A stretch of DNA of 8,721 nt from the NCBI GenBank assembly GCA_004297665.1, contig SCUP01000315.1, forward strand, positions 1 to 8,721, written 5' to 3'. The notes below the pieces were generated by a model, which saw only the letters and a program-made list of their open reading frames with translations, made no database searches and was not told where the DNA came from. This DNA is from Nitrosarchaeum sp. GTDB taxonomy: Archaea > Thermoproteota > Nitrososphaeria > Nitrososphaerales > Nitrosopumilaceae. Each line of letters begins with the position of its first letter. Position 1 is the stretch's first letter. The position numbers and the translations under genes are program-made. Shown here one piece after another: positions 6,162 to 8,721 of this stretch.

Positions 6162-6204
6162 CCCCCAACATCATTATCAGGAATTAAAGATATACCATTG
6201 TAGG

Positions 6205-6210
6205 AAAAAA
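6205..6210 (-). terminator. T-run terminator candidate downstream of the sRNA/dephospho-CoA kinase
   Basis: T6 on the minus strand, 29 nt beyond the 3' end of the candidate C/D RNA and upstream of the MCO promoter. It is the only T-run of this length in the 6126-6300 gap and could end the Mrp - kinase - sRNA transcript. Confidence 0.4.
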
Positions 6211-6238
6211 TTCAGCATTAGATGTTATGTGAATTAAT

Positions 6239-6298
6239 AGGGTCAGAATATTTTGTAGTGTAATCACAAATCATACAGCCACCGTCTCATCATACCCC
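6239..6298 (-). ncRNA. Candidate C/D box guide sRNA
   Basis: Read on the minus strand, this 60-nt segment has box C ATGATGA (6293-6287), a 40-nt interior and box D CTGA (6246-6243). GGGG (6298-6295) before box C pairs with CCCT (6242-6239) after box D. With a three-base bulge (TAT) the parts form the kink-turn expected to bind L7Ae. Length and C-to-D spacing are typical of archaeal C/D sRNAs, which guide 2'-O-methylation of rRNA or tRNA. Internal boxes are degenerate: best D' is CTGT (6278-6275) and best C' is GTGATTA (6267-6261). The D guide would be the 14 nt at 6260-6247, and the D' guide only 8 nt. It starts 2 nt after the kinase stop codon and may be processed from that mRNA. No target was identified. 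Confidence 0.6.
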
Positions 6299-6300
6299 GA

Positions 6301-6798
6301 TTATTCCATTAAATCAAGTAATCGTTGTGTTTTATTTCTAATTTCTGGAGTTATCTTGACTATAACTAATCCTTCGTTTGGCTGACCATACAGAACTACT
6401 GAATTTTCAGGAGCATGAATACACACTGGAATTACTAGAAGATCTTCTTCGCCTATAACAGTTAGTCTTACAGGTGTTTTTGAAACAAATGCTTTTTTGA
6501 TTGCATCTATACTTTGAGGAGTTATCTCAGCTGCTGGATTGTTGCAGACAAGTTCGGTGTATGTGTTGTCATTTTTTGGGGATTCACGCTTTACTCTTTT
6601 TTCTTGATTATCAATAATTTGCAATGAAGGAATCAGATCAAAAGCAATCATTTTTTCAGTTGTTCTATCACCAACTGTAATTAAATACGAATTTTTTGGT
6701 AGATATTTTTGTATGTTTGATTTGTTTGCCTGATTTTCAGGAATCAAATTACCCATCGGAATTTTCAGCCGATCTCTAAGGGAATCAGGTAATTTCAC
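6301..6798 (-). CDS. GTP-dependent dephospho-CoA kinase (DUF359 family)
   Basis: This 165-residue protein matches the archaeal DUF359 family, shown in Thermococcus to be a GTP-dependent dephospho-CoA kinase. It performs the last step of CoA synthesis in the cytoplasm and is unrelated to bacterial CoaE. Recognisable segments are the opening MKLPDSLRDRLKIPMG, TVGDRTT at 41-47, the IID near 61-63, GEEDLLVIPV at 116-125 and VVLYGQPNEG at 134-143. Length is normal. The start is GTG at 6798, because the conserved N-terminus begins right there. It lies 9 nt after the Mrp stop codon, so the two genes are very likely co-transcribed. Two bases after its own stop begins the candidate C/D RNA. Confidence 0.9.
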   Translation of the reverse strand: MKLPDSLRDRLKIPMGNLIPENQANKSNIQKYLPKNSYLITVGDRTTEKMIAFDLIPSLQIIDNQEKRVKRESPKNDNTYTELVCNNPAAEITPQSIDAIKKAFVSKTPVRLTVIGEEDLLVIPVCIHAPENSVVLYGQPNEGLVIVKITPEIRNKTQRLLDLME

Positions 6799-6807
6799 AG
6801 GAATCGC

Positions 6808-7908
6808 TTAGCTTGTAGGTATTGATTCATTTGTACTTTCAGATTTCATTTCTTCTTGCATTTTTGCAGCAAGAATACTGCATTGTGCTGCAATATTTTT
6901 TGCACTTGTTCTAAATGCATTGGCACTTGGAGAATCAGGATTTGTAATCATGATTGGCTTGCCTAAATCAGAGCCAGACATAATTCCAGAATTTAATGGA
7001 ATCTCACCCAGAAATGGAATTTTAAATTGATCACTAATTTTTTTTGCACCACCATCACCAAAGATATAGTGTTTGTCATTACAAGTAGGACAGATAAAAT
7101 GACTCATGTTTTCTATAACACCTATTATTGGAACATTTAATTTTTCAAACATTCCAATTGCTTTTACAGCAACATTACTTGCTACATCTTGTGGAGTTGT
7201 AACTACCAAAATTCCAGTAATAGGAATTGTTTGTGCAAGAGTTAATGGAATATCACCAGTTCCTGGAGGAAGATCTACTATAAGATAATCCAAGTCAGAC
7301 CAATTAGTATCAACTAAAAATTGTTTCAAGATTCCAGAAATAATTGGACCTCTGTAAATTGCTGCTTGATGTGATTGTTCGGCAAAAAAACCAAATGAAA
7401 CTACTTGCAATCCATGAGATTTTGCAGGTTGTAGTTTGTTATTTTCTACTTCCATGTAAGCACTTTTCATTCCAAGCATTAGAGGAATACTAGGACCATA
7501 GATATCTGCATCAAGTAAACCGACTTTGGCTCCAGTTTGCGATAATGCCAAAGCTAAATTCAGAGATACTGTAGATTTTCCAACGCCACCTTTGCCACTT
7601 GCAACACCAATAATATTTTTGACAGTTGCCATTGCAGAATCTGCATCAAGGGAGCGACCTTCCATCACTTTTGCAGTTACTTTCATATCAAAATTTTTGA
7701 GTTCTTTTAGTTCGCCAATTGCTTTTCGTACATCATCTTCAATTTCTACATTAAAGGGACATGCCGGAGTAGTAAGCTCCAAAGTAAATTTCAAATTTCC
7801 ATCATTAAGCTCAAGGTCTTTGATCATTCCCATCGATACAATATCTTTTTTCAAATCAGGATCAATTACGGTGCTTAGTTTTTCAAGAACTTGATCGACT
7901 CCAACCAT
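6808..7908 (-). CDS. Mrp/ApbC/Nbp35-family Fe-S cluster carrier P-loop ATPase with N-terminal DUF59 (MIP18) domain
   Basis: A 366-residue cytoplasmic protein. Residues 1-85 form a DUF59/MIP18-like domain with the conserved TTPACP segment (C50). The ATPase domain has a deviant Walker A, SGKGGVGKST at 104-113, the switch segment LLDADIYGPS at 131-140, and DLPPGTGD at 212-219. C273-x2-C276 is the Cys pair that, in dimers of this family, bridges an Fe-S cluster. Such proteins accept and deliver Fe-S clusters to apo-enzymes; 'Mrp antiporter' labels are a misnomer. The C-terminal 20 residues are Ser/Glu-rich and probably disordered. The ATG at 7908 has a TATA box 27 nt upstream. The kinase gene follows after 9 nt, and rpo7 is divergent. 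Confidence 0.93.
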   Translation of the reverse strand: MVGVDQVLEKLSTVIDPDLKKDIVSMGMIKDLELNDGNLKFTLELTTPACPFNVEIEDDVRKAIGELKELKNFDMKVTAKVMEGRSLDADSAMATVKNIIGVASGKGGVGKSTVSLNLALALSQTGAKVGLLDADIYGPSIPLMLGMKSAYMEVENNKLQPAKSHGLQVVSFGFFAEQSHQAAIYRGPIISGILKQFLVDTNWSDLDYLIVDLPPGTGDIPLTLAQTIPITGILVVTTPQDVASNVAVKAIGMFEKLNVPIIGVIENMSHFICPTCNDKHYIFGDGGAKKISDQFKIPFLGEIPLNSGIMSGSDLGKPIMITNPDSPSANAFRTSAKNIAAQCSILAAKMQEEMKSESTNESIPTS

Positions 7909-7930
7909 TGGGTCAAAAAGTCATTTTACT

Positions 7931-7939
7931 TTATTTAAA
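7931..7939 (-). promoter_or_regulatory. TATA box of the Mrp-kinase operon
   Basis: TTTAAATAA on the minus strand is a near-ideal archaeal TATA box centred 27 nt before the Mrp ATG. It implies leaderless transcription. It sits in the 145-bp divergent region 7909-8053, which otherwise shows only the rpo7 promoter and AT-rich filler. Confidence 0.65.
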
Positions 7940-8021
7940 CATAGGTCAGGCAGTTAAAAAACAGCAATTATTTGAAAAACATACAAAATATTACTCAAAT
8001 TAAGCGTAAATTATCCAAAGA

Positions 8022-8032
8022 TTCATAAATTC
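8022..8032 (+). promoter_or_regulatory. TATA box of the rpo7-spt4 operon
   Basis: TTCATAAATTC is centred about 27 nt before the TTG start at 8054, consistent with a leaderless mRNA. This placement helps support TTG as the true start, since no in-frame ATG lies nearby upstream. Confidence 0.5.
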
Positions 8033-8053
8033 AAAATCAAGAAAATATCACAG

Positions 8054-8647
8054 TTGTTTTCTATATCTACCCTACTTGATGTTGTTAGAATTCCACCAAG
8101 CATGTTTGGAACATCAATAAAAAAGGCAGCAACAAACATTCTCAAAGACAAGTATGAGAGCATGATTAATGCAGAATTAGGATACATCATTATGATTTTA
8201 GATGCCAAAGTCGACGAGATGGGAAAGATGATTGCCGGAGATGGCGGGACATTTCACAAAGTTGAATTTGAAGCATTGACATTTTATCCAAAACTCCAAG
8301 AAATTGTTCAAGGAGAAATTGTAGACATTACAGACTTTGGTGCATTTGTAAGAATAGGTCCAACTGATGCACTACTACATTTATCACAAGTCATGGATGA
8401 CTATCTAAAGAGCGATGTAAAATCTGGAATGATTTTAGCTAATCAAAGTGGCAGAACACTAAAAGTTGGTTCAACACTCAGAGCAAGAATTACAGCAGTG
8501 TCATTAGGTAAAGCTGCTGCAATGGGAAAAATTGGAATCACATGCAGACAGCCATTTTTAGGTGCAGATGATTGGATTGCAGAAGAGATCAAAAAATCTG
8601 GCGGCGGCTCGGCAGATTCAAAAGAAGCTAAAGTAGAGGCAAGTTAA
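8054..8647 (+). CDS. rpo7: DNA-directed RNA polymerase subunit Rpo7 (RpoE/RpoE1)
   Basis: This 197-residue protein is the archaeal homologue of eukaryotic Rpb7; with Rpo4 it forms the polymerase stalk that aids initiation, binds nascent RNA and supports processivity. The N-terminal tip domain is about residues 1-80 and includes the family signature DVVRIPPSMFG at 9-19 and GDGGTFHKVEFEALTFYPK at 62-80. An S1 RNA-binding domain follows at about 83-160 with GEIVDITDFGAFVRIGPTD at 87-105. The last 20 residues are Ser/Lys/Glu-rich and probably disordered. The start is TTG at 8054: the conserved DVVRIPP lies only 9 residues in, and the next ATG (8102) would cut into that region. spt4 starts on the next base after the stop, a conserved archaeal pairing. 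Confidence 0.95.
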   Translation: MFSISTLLDVVRIPPSMFGTSIKKAATNILKDKYESMINAELGYIIMILDAKVDEMGKMIAGDGGTFHKVEFEALTFYPKLQEIVQGEIVDITDFGAFVRIGPTDALLHLSQVMDDYLKSDVKSGMILANQSGRTLKVGSTLRARITAVSLGKAAAMGKIGITCRQPFLGADDWIAEEIKKSGGGSADSKEAKVEAS

Positions 8648-8721
8648 ATGGCACGAGAGATGGCTTGTAGAAAATGCAAGTTTGTAACTACAGGAAAAGT
8701 GTGTCCAGTTTGTAAATCATC
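8648..8721 (+). CDS. spt4: Transcription elongation factor Spt4 (RpoE2), N-terminal fragment
   Basis: The first 24 codons of a gene cut by the right edge. The fragment begins MAREMACRKCKFVTTGKVCP and shows C7-x2-C10 and C19-x2-C22, the four-Cys zinc ribbon of archaeal Spt4. Spt4 pairs with Spt5 (NusG family) to clamp RNA polymerase during elongation. The ATG directly follows the rpo7 TAA with no gap, so the genes form an operon. AGAGG at 8635-8639 is a plausible Shine-Dalgarno site 8 nt before the start, one of the few in this window, as expected for an internal gene of an operon. Confidence 0.92.
   Translation, partial: MAREMACRKCKFVTTGKVCPVCKS

Noticed and set aside
6222..6263. Short plus-strand ORF of 13 codons in the gap upstream of the oxidase
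   Set aside because: It is too short, has no promoter or ribosome site, and runs antisense to the candidate C/D RNA.
7982..7992. TACAAAATATT, an 11-base match to the guide segment of the candidate sRNA at 6257-6247
   Set aside because: The match is in the same sense as the guide, so only the untranscribed strand would pair with it; an AT-only 11-mer is expected by chance in such sequence.
8023..8208. Minus-strand frame of 61 codons overlapping the start of rpo7
   Set aside because: It is antisense to the conserved N-terminus of Rpo7, has no recognisable product and no promoter.
1..8721. CRISPR arrays, insertion sequences, tRNA and rRNA genes
   Set aside because: Looked for on both strands; no regularly spaced repeats, transposase frames, terminal repeats, cloverleaf or rRNA sequence was seen.

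Overview
The window looks like chromosomal DNA of an ammonia-oxidising thaumarchaeon (Nitrososphaerota) of the Nitrosopumilus type. The evidence is AT-rich sequence, archaeal TATA boxes 24-32 nt upstream of start codons with almost no Shine-Dalgarno sites, archaeal information-processing genes (Rpo7/RpoE next to Spt4), an archaeal GTP-dependent dephospho-CoA kinase, and a strong copper-protein content (a membrane-anchored double cupredoxin and a three-domain multicopper oxidase). The species assignment is inference from gene content and protein character; no search was run.

Layout. Positions 1-119 (minus) hold the N-terminus of a heme O synthase (CtaB), divergent from 193-1278 (plus), a five-helix membrane protein with two exported blue-copper domains. 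Two bases later comes a JAMM/MPN metalloprotease (1281-1682). Two small independent plus-strand genes follow: a DUF2024-like protein (1722-1979) and a 60-residue Cys/His protein (2045-2227). The stop codon of the latter shares a CTAG tetramer with the stop of the convergent H+-pyrophosphatase gene (2224-4263, minus). The minus strand continues upstream with a SprT-like zincin (4314-4682), a multicopper oxidase with a fused cupredoxin (4767-6125), a probable C/D box sRNA (6239-6298), dephospho-CoA kinase (6301-6798) and an Mrp/ApbC Fe-S carrier with a DUF59 domain (6808-7908). Divergent from Mrp, the plus strand carries rpo7/rpoE (8054-8647) and, abutting it, the start of spt4 (8648 to the edge).

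How the parts fit. CtaB and the double cupredoxin suggest a terminal-oxidase neighbourhood, in which small blue-copper domains replace cytochrome c as electron carriers outside the membrane. The multicopper oxidase is a second exported copper enzyme whose C-terminal domain is the same kind of cupredoxin module. The membrane pyrophosphatase conserves energy from PPi as a proton gradient. Mrp and dephospho-CoA kinase supply cofactors and appear co-transcribed. Rpo7 and Spt4 are core transcription machinery.

The most noteworthy unannotated item is the candidate C/D box guide RNA, which starts 2 nt after the dephospho-CoA kinase stop codon and has a GGGG/CCCT closing stem consistent with a kink-turn. 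No mobile element, CRISPR array, tRNA or rRNA was seen.
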